Source of the DNA: Caulobacter sp. B11 | GTDB taxonomy: Bacteria; Pseudomonadota; Alphaproteobacteria; Caulobacterales; Caulobacteraceae | Direction of reading: 5' to 3' | Length of the DNA: 12,101 bases | Assembly: GCF_002737765.1 (NCBI RefSeq) | Contig: NZ_PEGG01000057.1 | Span: 1 to 12,101, forward strand | Part shown: piece by piece, positions 1-8,408 of the stretch | Layout: each line of letters begins with the position of its first letter | Position numbering within the stretch: position 1 is the first letter of the stretch | The notes under the pieces: model-generated | Database searches by the model: none | What the model was told of the DNA's origin: nothing | The model's input: the letters and a program-made list of their open reading frames with translations, nothing else | Program-made: the position numbers and the translations under genes

Positions 1-276
1 GTGCTCGCCCTGCTCTCGCGGGCCGACAACTACGCCTACGAGATCGCCAGCACGCTCGCCAAGGGCATCGATATGGGAGAAGGGACCATCTATCCGCTGA
101 TGCGCCGCATGCAGTCGGACGGCCTGGTCGAGACCTATCTGGTCGAATCCCAAAGCGGCCCCCCGCGCAAATATTATCGCCTGACCCCCGCCGGTCATGA
201 CAGCTTCACGGCCCAAAAGGCCGAGTGGGCCGCCTTCACCCGCGCCGTGGATGACATTCTGGGAGCCGCCGCATGA
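1..276 (+). CDS. PadR-family transcriptional regulator, 5' partial
   Basis: The first base is already inside an open frame, and the GTG at position 1 is probably an internal valine. PadR proteins usually carry about 15-20 more residues before the segment seen here. The visible 91 residues form the PadR winged helix: a helix with ALLSRADNYAYEI, the GTIYPLMRRMQSDGLV recognition region, and a wing ending in RKYYRLTPAG. A short C-terminal helix follows. PadR proteins are DNA-binding repressors, often encoded beside the membrane or efflux genes they control. The stop overlaps the next start (ATGA, 273-276), so translation is coupled to the HAAS/DUF1700 gene. Regulation of this small operon is the likely role. 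The signal it senses cannot be read from the sequence. Confidence 0.9.
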   Translation: MLALLSRADNYAYEIASTLAKGIDMGEGTIYPLMRRMQSDGLVETYLVESQSGPPRKYYRLTPAGHDSFTAQKAEWAAFTRAVDDILGAAA

Positions 277-839
277 GCCGCGCTGAATTCCTCACCCGCC
301 TCAAGCGCGGATTGGCCGGACTGCCGGCCACCGCGATCGCCGACATCGTCGCCGACTATGAGGCTCACTTCGCCGACGGTCTGGCCGCCGGCCGCACCGA
401 GGCCGAAGTGGCCTCGGCCCTCGGCGATCCCGCCCGTCTGGCGCGCGAGCAGCGGGCCGAGGCCGGCCTCAAGCGCTGGGAAGAGGCCAAGAACCCCTCG
501 GCCGCCGCCGGCGCGGTGTTCGCCGTCCTCGGCCTCGGCGCGATCGACATCCTGATTCTGCTGCCCATCCTGATGGGCGTGCTGGGGGCCCTGTTCGGCT
601 TCTTCCTGGCCGCGGTCGGCATCTTCGTGGCCGGCGGAGTGGTGTTCGCCGCAGGACCGTTCGCGCAGTTGCCGGGCGGACCGGCGACGGCCTTCCTGGG
701 CGGCCTGGGCATGATGGCCGGCGCCACCTCGATCGGCGCGGTCACCACCCTGGTGACCATCGGCCTCGTCAACGCCCTGGTCTGGTACGGGCGCCTGCAC
801 TACCGGCTGTTGAAGCCGGCCATCGAAACGCAAGTCTGA
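273..839 (+). CDS. HAAS-domain (DUF1700) integral membrane protein
   Basis: This is a 188-residue protein. Residues 1-75 are soluble and resemble the HAAS/DUF1700 domain: a helical start (SRAEFLTRLKRGL), DIVADYEAHFADGLAAGR, then a second helical part with VASALGDPARLA. Residues from about 77 to 174 are strongly hydrophobic and glycine-rich, enough for three or four membrane helices, and a short basic tail follows. HAAS-domain membrane proteins commonly sit directly after a PadR gene, as here, and are thought to work with it, but their biochemical role is unknown. The start is fixed by the ATGA overlap with the PadR gene, with GGGAG seven bases upstream. The next gene follows after 10 nt, so the three form one operon. 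Confidence 0.88.
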   Translation: MSRAEFLTRLKRGLAGLPATAIADIVADYEAHFADGLAAGRTEAEVASALGDPARLAREQRAEAGLKRWEEAKNPSAAAGAVFAVLGLGAIDILILLPILMGVLGALFGFFLAAVGIFVAGGVVFAAGPFAQLPGGPATAFLGGLGMMAGATSIGAVTTLVTIGLVNALVWYGRLHYRLLKPAIETQV

Positions 840-849
840 GGGGGCCGGC

Positions 850-1650
850 ATGATCCGCAACCTGACCATCATCGCCGTCGCCAGCTTCGTGCTCGCCGTC
901 GGCTGTTTCGCCGGCGCCGCCGCCTTCGGGGGCCGCGACCTCGCCAAGGGCCACTGGACGATGCCGATGAACTGGCGCGTCCATGTCGACGAGGCCAATG
1001 ACACCTTCAGCATCGAGCCCGGCGACCATCTCGTCAGCCAGGACGCCTCGCCGGAAATCTCCCGCACCGTCGCCTGGACGGGCGCCGACAGCCTGCAGCT
1101 GGACGTGCCGGCCGAGGTGACCTTCACCCAGGGCCCGCAGCCCGGCATGGTGATCACCGGACCCAAGGCGATCGTCGACCGGGTGATCGTCGAGGGCGGC
1201 CGGGTGCGGCTCGACGCCGACAGCGGCGACCACACCCTGACGATCGACGACAGCGGAATCCGTTTGCGCAGCGATCGCGACCGCCTTCGGATCGCCATCA
1301 CCGCTCCGGCCGTGCGGGCGATCACCCTCAACGGCAGCGGCGACCTGGCGATCAAGGCCTATGATCAGCCCGAACTGGCCCTGACCATCAACGGCAGCGG
1401 CGACGCCGTCGCCGAGGGCAAGACCGGCAAGCTGACCCTGGCCATCGCCGGCTCGGGCGAAGCCGATCTCAGCGGCTTGACGGTCGGCGACGCCAGTATC
1501 CGCCTGGCCGGCAGCGGCGAGGCCGAGGTCGACGCCACGGGCGCGGTGGTGGTCGATCTGGCGGGCAGCGGCGACGTCTCCCTGCTGGCCAAGCCGTCGA
1601 GCCTGACCACCAACGTGGCCGGCTCCGGGGACGTCCGTCAGTCCTGGTAG
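850..1650 (+). CDS. DUF2807 (GIN-domain) membrane-anchored repeat protein
   Basis: This is a 266-residue protein starting at an ATG with a GAGGGGG ribosome binding site seven bases upstream. Residues 5-27 are one hydrophobic segment, a signal peptide or N-terminal anchor. It includes LAVGC, a poor match to a lipobox. The rest is polar and beta-rich. Six GSGD or GSGE motifs begin near residues 161, 181, 200, 220, 238 and 257, a period of 18-20 residues. This is the pattern of DUF2807/GIN-domain proteins (putative autotransporter adhesin head), which are predicted to form right-handed beta-helices outside the cytoplasm. The DUF1700 membrane protein precedes it by 10 nt. The pairing suggests an envelope function under PadR control, but ligand and activity are unknown. 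Confidence 0.85.
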   Translation: MIRNLTIIAVASFVLAVGCFAGAAAFGGRDLAKGHWTMPMNWRVHVDEANDTFSIEPGDHLVSQDASPEISRTVAWTGADSLQLDVPAEVTFTQGPQPGMVITGPKAIVDRVIVEGGRVRLDADSGDHTLTIDDSGIRLRSDRDRLRIAITAPAVRAITLNGSGDLAIKAYDQPELALTINGSGDAVAEGKTGKLTLAIAGSGEADLSGLTVGDASIRLAGSGEAEVDATGAVVVDLAGSGDVSLLAKPSSLTTNVAGSGDVRQSW

Positions 1651-1707
1651 CGGCAAACCCGCGCGGGGGGTGATGACGGAAGCGGTCGAAGCGCCTACCT
1701 ATGGCGG

Positions 1708-3138
1708 ATGACCGTTCCCCTCATCGCCCCCTCCCTGCTGGACGCCGCCGGCGTCGATCCCGAACGCGCCCGCCAGATCCTCGGCGAGGCCCTGGCCGGG
1801 GCCGACGACGGCGAGCTTTTCATCGAACGCTCGGAAAGCGAATCCTTCGTCTTCGACGACGGCCGGCTGAAGTCGGCCTCCTATGATTCGGGCGAGGGTT
1901 TCGGCCTGCGGGTGGTGGCGGGCGAGACCGCCGGCTACGCCCACGCCGCCGAGATTTCTGAAGCCGCCATCGGCCGGGCCGCCGACGCCGCCAAGCTGGC
2001 CCGCCGCGGCTATGCCGGGGTCAGCGCCGAGGCCCCCCGCGCCACCAATGAGCGGCACTATGGCGAGGACGATCCCGTCTCGTCGCCCGCCTTCTCCGAC
2101 AAGGTCGCCCTGCTCCAGGAAATCGACGCCTTCGCCCGGGCCCGCGATCCGCGCGTGGTTCAGGTGATGGCCTCGATGTCCGGCGAACGCCGGGTGATCG
2201 AGATCCTGCGGGCCGACGGCCGCCTGTTGCGCGATGTCCGCCCGCTGGTCCGGGTCAATGTCCAGGTCACGGTCGAGAAGGACGGCAAGCGCGAGGCCGG
2301 ATCGTCCGGGGCCGGCGGCCGGGCCGGCTTCGCCGCCTGGATCAGCCCCGACAGGTGGCAGGAGCAGGTCGACGAGGCCCTGCGCATGGCCCTGGTCAAT
2401 CTTGACGCCGTGCCCTGCCCGGCCGGCGAAATGGACGTGGTGCTCGGCCCTGGCTGGAACGGCGTGCTGCTGCACGAGGCGGTCGGCCACGGCCTGGAGG
2501 GCGACTTCAACCGCAAGGGCATCAGCGCCTTCTCGGGCCGGATCGGCGAGCGGGTCGCCGCCAAGGGCGTGACCGTGTTCGACGACGGAGCCCTGGCCGG
2601 TCGACGCGGGTCCCTGACCATCGACGACGAAGGCACGCCCACCGAACGCACCATCCTGATCGAGGACGGCATCCTGGTTGGCTATATGCACGATCGGATG
2701 AGCGCCCGACTGATGGGCATGAAGGCCACCGGCAATGGTCGTCGGCAGTCCTACGCCCACATGCCGATGCCGCGCATGACCAATACCGGCATGCTGGCCG
2801 GCCAGGACGATCCGGCCGAGATGATCGCCTCGATGAAGCGCGGCCTTTACTGCGCCAATTTCGGCGGCGGCCAGGTCGACATCACCAACGGCAAGTTCGT
2901 CTTCCAGTGCACCGAGGCCTATCTGGTCGAGGACGGCAAGATCACCGCCCCGGTCAAGGGCGCCACCCTGATCGGCGACGGGCCAAGCGCCCTGACCCGG
3001 GTGACGATGATTGGCAATGACTTCGCCTTCGACCCCGGCATCGGGGTCTGCGGCAAGTCCGGCCAGGGCGTGCCCGTGGGCGTCGGCCAGCCGTCACTGA
3101 AGATCACCGGCCTGACCGTGGGCGGCACGGCGGTCTGA
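1708..3138 (+). CDS. tldD: Metalloprotease TldD
   Basis: This is a 476-residue protein, close to the usual TldD length of about 480. The zinc-binding HExxxH motif is present as HEAVGHGLEGD, with H256, E257 and H261. The conserved C-terminal half follows: a glycine-rich stretch with YMHDRMSARLMG, then PRMTNTGML, FQCTEAYLVEDGKI and GVCGKSGQGVPVGVGQPS. C448 lies at the position of the family's third zinc ligand. TldD acts with TldE/PmbA as a heterodimeric cytoplasmic protease. It unwinds and degrades peptides, including modified-peptide precursors such as microcin B17, and the gyrase inhibitor CcdA. No pmbA lies in this window, which is common because the pair is often unlinked. Only a weak GGCGG precedes the ATG, so the start is likely rather than certain. 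The gene is convergent with the histidine kinase, 23 nt apart. Confidence 0.95.
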   Translation: MTVPLIAPSLLDAAGVDPERARQILGEALAGADDGELFIERSESESFVFDDGRLKSASYDSGEGFGLRVVAGETAGYAHAAEISEAAIGRAADAAKLARRGYAGVSAEAPRATNERHYGEDDPVSSPAFSDKVALLQEIDAFARARDPRVVQVMASMSGERRVIEILRADGRLLRDVRPLVRVNVQVTVEKDGKREAGSSGAGGRAGFAAWISPDRWQEQVDEALRMALVNLDAVPCPAGEMDVVLGPGWNGVLLHEAVGHGLEGDFNRKGISAFSGRIGERVAAKGVTVFDDGALAGRRGSLTIDDEGTPTERTILIEDGILVGYMHDRMSARLMGMKATGNGRRQSYAHMPMPRMTNTGMLAGQDDPAEMIASMKRGLYCANFGGGQVDITNGKFVFQCTEAYLVEDGKITAPVKGATLIGDGPSALTRVTMIGNDFAFDPGIGVCGKSGQGVPVGVGQPSLKITGLTVGGTAV

Positions 3139-3161
3139 ACCCGCCGACCTCGCGCCGAGAC

Positions 3162-4142
3162 CTAGACCGTCAGCTTCAGGGTGAAGCTGGCGCTGGGGCC
3201 GGGATTGGTCGTCAGGCTCGCCTCGGCCTGGCGCACCAGGCCGCTCATCAGACGATGACCCAGGCCGCTGCGGCTCTGGTAGTCGTCCGGCAACCCGCAA
3301 CCATTGTCGGAAACGGTCAGGGCCGCCCCGCCGGTCTCGACCCGCAGGACAATGCGGATCTCGCCCGAATCGCCGGGGACGAAGGCGTGTTTCTGGGCGT
3401 TGGTGACCAGTTCATTGACGATGGCGCCGATGGCGACGGCCCGGTCGCGGCTGATATGGAAGGGCTCCGCCTCGCAGAGGATGGCGATCGCCCCGGCCGT
3501 GAGCCCCGCGTCGTCGAGATCCTCGCAGAGCGCGCCCAGATAGGCCCCCAGGTCGATCGACTCGCTGCTGGCTCCCGCCGAATAGAGCCGCCGATGGGCC
3601 CGCGCCACGCCGATGACCCGCCGGGCGGCGTCGGCGAGACCCGCCTTCAAGGCCGGATCCTCCGCCTTGAAGGCCTGCAGTTCGAGCAGGGAGACGACCA
3701 TCTGGAAATTGTTCTTCACCCGGTGGTCGACCTCCCGCAGCAGCAGGTCGCGCTCGGCCAGGCGGGCCTGAAGCTCGGCCATCATGATGGCCGCGAGCGC
3801 CACTTCAACCGCGCCTGAGACGAAGAAGGCCCCCACATTGACCGCCATCAGGTGATCTGTGAGCGCGAAGCTGAACCGGGGCGGCAGGACGAAATACCAG
3901 GCGCCCACCCCCGCCACGATCAGGGTCGCAAGGCCGGCGCGCCAACCTGCCAGCAAGGTCGCCAGCAGGGCCACGGGATAGACGAGGCCGAAAGGCAAGG
4001 CGCCCGGAGCGAACTGATCCAGCACCACGCGCGCCAGGCCTGAAAGCCCGATGCACATCAGGGTCACGCCGAGCTCGATGCTCCAGCGCGGCGCCACGCC
4101 CGCCGCTCTTCGTACCCAGTCGCCGCCGATCAACCGTCGCAT
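3162..4142 (-). CDS. HisKA_2-family sensor histidine kinase with DUF4118-like membrane domain
   Basis: This is a 326-residue membrane kinase. Residues 22-120 hold about four hydrophobic helices and resemble the compact DUF4118 sensor-like domain (GLVYPVALLATLLAGWRAGL, then FVLPPRFSFAL). A short linker (AELQARLAERDLLLREVDHR) leads to the HisKA_2 phosphoacceptor box, with H140 in DHRVKNNFQ. The ATPase domain shows the N box NELVTNAQKHAF (243-254), a DNGCGLP G1 box (279-285) and SGLGHRLMSGL. In alphaproteobacteria such HisKA_2 kinases often feed the PhyR/NepR/EcfG general stress response or single-domain response regulators. No response regulator is nearby, so this is an orphan kinase with unknown signal and target. 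A GGGG motif lies about eight bases before the ATG. Confidence 0.9.
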   Translation of the reverse strand: MRRLIGGDWVRRAAGVAPRWSIELGVTLMCIGLSGLARVVLDQFAPGALPFGLVYPVALLATLLAGWRAGLATLIVAGVGAWYFVLPPRFSFALTDHLMAVNVGAFFVSGAVEVALAAIMMAELQARLAERDLLLREVDHRVKNNFQMVVSLLELQAFKAEDPALKAGLADAARRVIGVARAHRRLYSAGASSESIDLGAYLGALCEDLDDAGLTAGAIAILCEAEPFHISRDRAVAIGAIVNELVTNAQKHAFVPGDSGEIRIVLRVETGGAALTVSDNGCGLPDDYQSRSGLGHRLMSGLVRQAEASLTTNPGPSASFTLKLTV

Positions 4143-4226
4143 ATCAAGCCCCAGACCTGTCTTGCATGCGAGGGGAATTTCTCTCGTGCGTCAACAGCTT
4201 GCGGGATCGCTCGCCCGCTCCGACGC

Positions 4227-5009
4227 TCAGCGGTCAACAACCTGGATGATTCGCTCGGAGGAGGGCCGCCCGGCCAGACCACGCCCCGGCGCATAGGTGA
4301 CGGTCAGGCCGCCGTTCTTGAGCACCGCGCCGGGTTTGGCGCCCTCGGCCAGCAGCACGCGCGCGATGCCGCTCAGCAGGCCGCGGTCGCCGTTGCGCGC
4401 CATCCGTTCGAACGCCTCGGCGGTCACCGTGGCGGCGTCGGCGACCAGCACCGAGGTCTCCGGCGTCGCGTCCTGAACGGTCTCGAAGCGCACCGGGCGC
4501 TGGGCGGCGCGGCTGGCCCGGGCGCTGGCCTGAAGCAGGCGCTGGAACAGGGCGTTGACCGAAATCACCGCCGGGGGCTGGATGGAAGACGCCCGCCCGG
4601 CGAGGGCCGCGGCGGCGCCGGTCGGGCGTTCGGCCGTGAACAGGGTCATGCCGCCCAGCTTGCTGGCCCGCAGGACCGACTCGCCCATCTCGTTCTTGTA
4701 GATCACGTCGCCGCGCGGGGCCGGATGCGGCGACAGCACCCAGACCTCGGAGCTGTTCTCGAACTTCAGCAACGGTTGCGGCGTCTGTCGGTCGAGCACG
4801 AAGGTCGCGCCGGCCTCGGAAACGTAGCGGGCGACGGGCGGCGCGATCGGCTTGCGCGATTCGGCCGAGCCGCGGCTGCCGAACAGGGCGTCTCGAAGAT
4901 TGTGCGGCGTGGCCTGCGCCGCGACCGGCCCGGCGATGCTCGCCAGGGCCAAGGCCAGAACGAACGCGCAGCCTCCAGGCGCAGACATCTCCACCGATAA
5001 ACTCTTCAT
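4227..5009 (-). CDS. Secreted hypothetical protein, DUF4908-like
   Basis: This is a 260-residue protein with an N-terminal signal peptide: a short start with K2, a hydrophobic core at residues 15-30 (FVLALALASIAGPVAAQA), and probable signal peptidase I cleavage after the AQA region. The mature part is mixed alpha/beta with no transmembrane helix, and has SEVWVLSPHPAPRGDVIY and a C-terminal SERIIQVVDR. From memory it resembles DUF4908, a family of about 260 residues found mainly in Caulobacter; no search was run. Function is unknown and it is presumably periplasmic. A second ATG at 4988 would remove the N-terminal lysine, so the upstream start is preferred, though neither has a clear ribosome binding site. 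It lies 84 nt downstream of the kinase start on the same strand, but the link between them is not established. Confidence 0.75.
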   Translation of the reverse strand: MKSLSVEMSAPGGCAFVLALALASIAGPVAAQATPHNLRDALFGSRGSAESRKPIAPPVARYVSEAGATFVLDRQTPQPLLKFENSSEVWVLSPHPAPRGDVIYKNEMGESVLRASKLGGMTLFTAERPTGAAAALAGRASSIQPPAVISVNALFQRLLQASARASRAAQRPVRFETVQDATPETSVLVADAATVTAEAFERMARNGDRGLLSGIARVLLAEGAKPGAVLKNGGLTVTYAPGRGLAGRPSSERIIQVVDR

Positions 5010-5100
5010 GCGGCAGTCATGATCCGCGATCGGGGCGAATCTTGGACGCGAAACATCTTGTTGTCGCCACGCATGCCCCAGATACGCCTAGTCCCCGAAG

Positions 5101-5146
5101 CCAAACGCTCCCGCCGAGCGCAATCCAGCCGGCGGGAGCCCTTTGG
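5101..5146 (-). terminator. Stem-loop just after phaB, probable transcription terminator
   Basis: GCTCCCGCCG at 5107-5116 pairs perfectly with CGGCGGGAGC at 5130-5139 around a 13-nt loop. Outside a small mismatch, CCAAA (5101-5105) pairs with TTTGG (5142-5146). The structure begins right next to the phaB stop codon at 5147. On the minus strand no long U tract follows, so termination may be imperfect or Rho-assisted. Confidence 0.5.
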
Positions 5147-5872
5147 TCAAGCCGCCATATACTGTCCGCCGTTCAGGGTCAGGGTGGCGCCGGTCACGAA
5201 GCCCGCGCGTTCGCCGGCCAGGAACGAGACCATGTCGGCGATCTCCTCGCCCTTGCCCAGGCGTCCGACGGGGATGCCGGCGATGATCTGGGCCAGGACG
5301 TTTTCCGGCACGGCCGCCACCATTTCGGTGTCGATATAGCCGGGGCAGATCACGTTGACCGTGACGCCCTTCTTGGCGTTCTCGAGGGCCAGCGCCTTGG
5401 TGAAGCCGATCAGGCCGGCCTTGGCGGCGGAGTAGTTGGTCTGGCCCATCTGGCCCTTCTGGCCGTTGATCGAGCTGATATTGATGATCCGGCCCCAGCC
5501 CTTGTCGCGCATGCCTTCGATGACCGGGCGGGTCATGTTGAAGGCGCTATCCATGTTGACGCGAATGACTTCCGACCACTGCTCGTAGGTCATCTTGTGC
5601 AGCATGCCGTCGCGGGTGATGCCGGCGTTGTTGACCAGCACCTCGATCGGGCCCAGCTCGGCTTCGACGGCCTTGACGGCCCGGGCGCAGTCCTCGAACG
5701 ACCCGACATTGCCCTTGACGACCATCACGCCCAGCTCGTCGGCCGTGGCCTTGGCGGCGGCGTCATTGCCGGAATAGCCGGCCGCCACCTTCATGCCGTC
5801 GGCCACCAGGCGCCGACAGATTTCCTTACCGATCCCGCGGGTGCCGCCGGTCACGAACGCAACTCTCGCCAT
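5147..5872 (-). CDS. phaB: Acetoacetyl-CoA reductase PhaB
   Basis: This is a 241-residue short-chain dehydrogenase that reduces acetoacetyl-CoA to (R)-3-hydroxybutyryl-CoA with NADPH, the monomer step of polyhydroxybutyrate synthesis in the cytoplasm. It shows the cofactor motif TGGTRGIG (8-15), NNAG (81-84), and the catalytic triad S134, Y147 and K151 within SSINGQKGQMGQTNYSAAK. PGYIDTEM follows, and the C-terminus NGGQYM is typical of PhaB. I chose the ATG at 5870-5872 because GGGAGAG precedes it at ribosome-binding distance and the family start (MARVAFVTGG) fits. A longer frame upstream has no such support. The phaA reading frame ends 88 nt upstream on the same strand, with a hairpin between, so phaB may be expressed partly independently. 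Confidence 0.95.
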   Translation of the reverse strand: MARVAFVTGGTRGIGKEICRRLVADGMKVAAGYSGNDAAAKATADELGVMVVKGNVGSFEDCARAVKAVEAELGPIEVLVNNAGITRDGMLHKMTYEQWSEVIRVNMDSAFNMTRPVIEGMRDKGWGRIINISSINGQKGQMGQTNYSAAKAGLIGFTKALALENAKKGVTVNVICPGYIDTEMVAAVPENVLAQIIAGIPVGRLGKGEEIADMVSFLAGERAGFVTGATLTLNGGQYMAA

Positions 5873-5914
5873 ACAAATCTCTCCCTGGACTTCTTGTTCT
5901 TTTGCCGAAAACGC

Positions 5915-5941
5915 CGCGCCCGCCGTCAAGCGACGGGCGCG
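5915..5941 (-). terminator. GC-rich hairpin plus T run between phaA and phaB (attenuator-like)
   Basis: CGCGCCC (5915-5921) pairs with GGGCGCG (5935-5941), and an inner GTC/GAC (5925-5927 with 5932-5934) extends the stem around a small bulge. On the minus strand the hairpin lies after the phaA stop and is followed by GCGTTTT. This resembles a weak intrinsic terminator that could lower phaB relative to phaA expression. It could equally be a simple mRNA stability element. Confidence 0.4.
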
Positions 5942-5960
5942 AGGGGTGTCAAAGAGGGCC

Positions 5961-7124
<1,164 letters not shown>

Positions 7125-7183
7125 GGCGAGGCTCCCAAGACGAAGATCCAGGCGCTTCGCAGTTGCGGCGCCCGTGTTTTTGC

Positions 7184-7197
7184 GGTGCAGCAGCACC
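7184..7197. promoter_or_regulatory. Inverted repeat upstream of phaA, candidate PhaR operator
   Basis: GGTGC-AGCA-GCACC is a perfect inverted repeat, 60 nt before the phaA start in the phaA/phaR divergent gap (7125-7340). It contains TGC and GCA half-sites four bases apart. Known PhaR operators in Paracoccus and Rhodobacter are described as TGC-rich with CTGC and GCAG half-sites. The assignment to PhaR is inferred from that similarity and the position. Promoter boxes could not be set with confidence. Confidence 0.35.
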
Positions 7198-7282
7198 ATG
7201 CCGAAACGAACGAGGTTCGTCACCGACACATTTTCACGGGATGTTGCGCGTTCCAAGTGCTCGCGACACTGGCGCCATGCCT

Positions 7283-7302
7283 TTGCATTCGCGATAGTGC
7301 AA
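7283..7302. promoter_or_regulatory. TTGCA/TGCAA inverted repeat upstream of phaR
   Basis: TTGCA (7283-7287) and TGCAA (7298-7302) form an inverted repeat with a 10-nt spacer centred about 50 nt before the phaR start. The TGC-rich arms suit autoregulation by PhaR, which is common in the family. A third short repeat, GGACA (7316-7320) and TGTCC (7325-7329), lies just before the ribosome binding site AGGGA. Confidence 0.3.
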
Positions 7303-7340
7303 TGCGAAAAGACAGGGACAACGCTGTCCTAGGGAACGAA

Positions 7341-8024
7341 ATGTCCGAGAACACCGAAAACGGCGAAACGCCCGCGGGGCTCAAGCCCGGCGAAAAAAAC
7401 GGCGGTCAGCGCGTCATCATCAAGAAATACGCCAACCGCCGCCTCTACAACACGGCGTCCAGTTCGTATGTCACGCTTGAACACCTGTCGGACATGGTCA
7501 AGGAGGGCGTCGACTTCGTCGTCTATGACGCCAAGTCCAATGACGACATCACCCGCTCGGTGCTGACCCAGATCATCTTCGAGGAAGAAAATCGCGGCGG
7601 CGGCCAGAACCTGTTGCCGATCCAGTTCCTGCGGCAGTTGATCGGCTTCTACGGCAATTCGATGCAGGCCTTCCTGCCCAGCTATCTGGAAATGTCGCTG
7701 GAAAGCTTCACCAAGCAGCAGGAACGCATGCGCGGTCAGTTCGCGGGCCTGGCGCCCAGCGCCCTGACCCCGGCCAAGATGCCGACCATCGGCGTCGGGG
7801 TCTATGAAGAGCAGATCCGCCAGAACATGGCGCTGTTCGACCGGGCCATGAAGATGTTCTCGCCCTTCGCCTATGCCCGGCCCGAGGACGGTTCGGCGCC
7901 CGCCGCGACCGAGACGGCGGCGCCCGCCGCCGCGCCGGCCCCGAGCGAGGACTCCCTGGCCGACCTCAAGCGTCAGCTCGAGGCCATGCAGGCCCAGATC
8001 GAGAAGCTGGCCACCAAGCCTTAA
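7341..8024 (+). CDS. phaR: Polyhydroxyalkanoate synthesis regulator PhaR
   Basis: This is a 227-residue regulator. The N-terminal DNA-binding domain spans about residues 24-83: VIIKKYANRRLYNTASSSYV, then VVYDAKSNDDITRSVLTQIIFE. A second PHB-accumulation region around residues 97-130 (LLPIQFLRQLIGFYG, then FLPSYLEMSLESF) is the part that senses granules. An Ala/Pro-rich linker and a short heptad-like helix near the C-terminus (LADLKRQLEAMQAQIEKL) could mediate oligomerisation. In the family, PhaR represses phasin and PHA genes and leaves DNA when it binds nascent polymer. The ATG at 7341 was chosen because AGGGA precedes it by seven bases and the family begins here. A longer frame reaching back to 7044 would run into phaA. 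It is divergent from phaA-phaB, which it probably controls. Confidence 0.93.
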   Translation: MSENTENGETPAGLKPGEKNGGQRVIIKKYANRRLYNTASSSYVTLEHLSDMVKEGVDFVVYDAKSNDDITRSVLTQIIFEEENRGGGQNLLPIQFLRQLIGFYGNSMQAFLPSYLEMSLESFTKQQERMRGQFAGLAPSALTPAKMPTIGVGVYEEQIRQNMALFDRAMKMFSPFAYARPEDGSAPAATETAAPAAAPAPSEDSLADLKRQLEAMQAQIEKLATKP

Positions 8025-8049
8025 CCACGCCGGCCCATGCGTTCTTAAC

Positions 8050-8073
8050 GGTCCCGGCTCTAGGGTCGGGACC
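8050..8073 (+). promoter_or_regulatory. Hairpin abutting the ATG at 8074
   Basis: GGTCCCG (8050-8056) pairs with CGGGACC (8067-8073) around a 10-nt loop that contains AGGG (8062-8065), the only ribosome-binding candidate for the next gene. The stem ends one base before that gene's ATG. It lies 25 nt after the phaR stop. It could reduce translation initiation of the next gene or act as a weak phaR terminator, although no T run follows. Confidence 0.35.
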
Positions 8074-8408
8074 ATGAACGGCCCGATCGATCCCATCTCG
8101 CGCACGCCCTCGGCCCGCCGGGCGCTGACCGCCCCCCCTCCTCCGACCACGCATCGGTGGACGAGGGCGAAGAGGAGGTCGTGTTCGTGCGCGATGAGCA
8201 GCCCGGTCGCTCGTCGCCGCCTCCGCCCCGTCGCGGGGCTTTCGCCACCTTCGCCGCCCACCTGATGGGTCAAAGCGGCCAGAAGCGCGGGCTGCGCGGT
8301 GGGCAGGAAGTGCTCGACGCGGCGCGTTCGACCTATCTCGGGACGGAATATTCCGGGGATTCCGATCGCCGCCCCCGGGCGGGCGTGATCCGCAAGACCG
8401 AGATCTAG
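8074..8408 (+). CDS. Conserved hypothetical protein, needs one frameshift correction
   Basis: Two overlapping frames appear to encode one protein. From the ATG at 8074 the sequence reads MNGPIDPISRTPSARRALTAP with normal high-GC codon use, then becomes basic nonsense after the seven-C run at 8132-8138. From there another frame continues sensibly: SSDHASVDEGEEEVVFVRDE, then AAHLMGQSGQKRGLRGG and a C-terminal AGVIRKTEI ending at 8408. Adding one C to the run joins them into about 111 residues. Without correction the only usable start in the second frame is GTG at 8157, giving 83 residues. The protein has an acidic middle, no membrane helix and no domain I can name; the C-terminal part resembles conserved alphaproteobacterial hypotheticals from memory. 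It follows phaR by 49 nt and is convergent with the next gene. Confidence 0.65.

Noticed and set aside
1330..1635. Short repeated DNA units (ggc-agc-ggc-gac) that could suggest a tandem repeat or CRISPR-like array
   Set aside because: They are in-frame codons for the GSG[D/E] turns of the DUF2807 protein, with variable bases between, and have no spacer-repeat regularity.
195..2760. Several long minus-strand open frames opposite the first four genes
   Set aside because: All are antisense shadows of well-supported plus-strand genes, with Ala/Arg/Pro/Gly-rich products and no recognisable domain.
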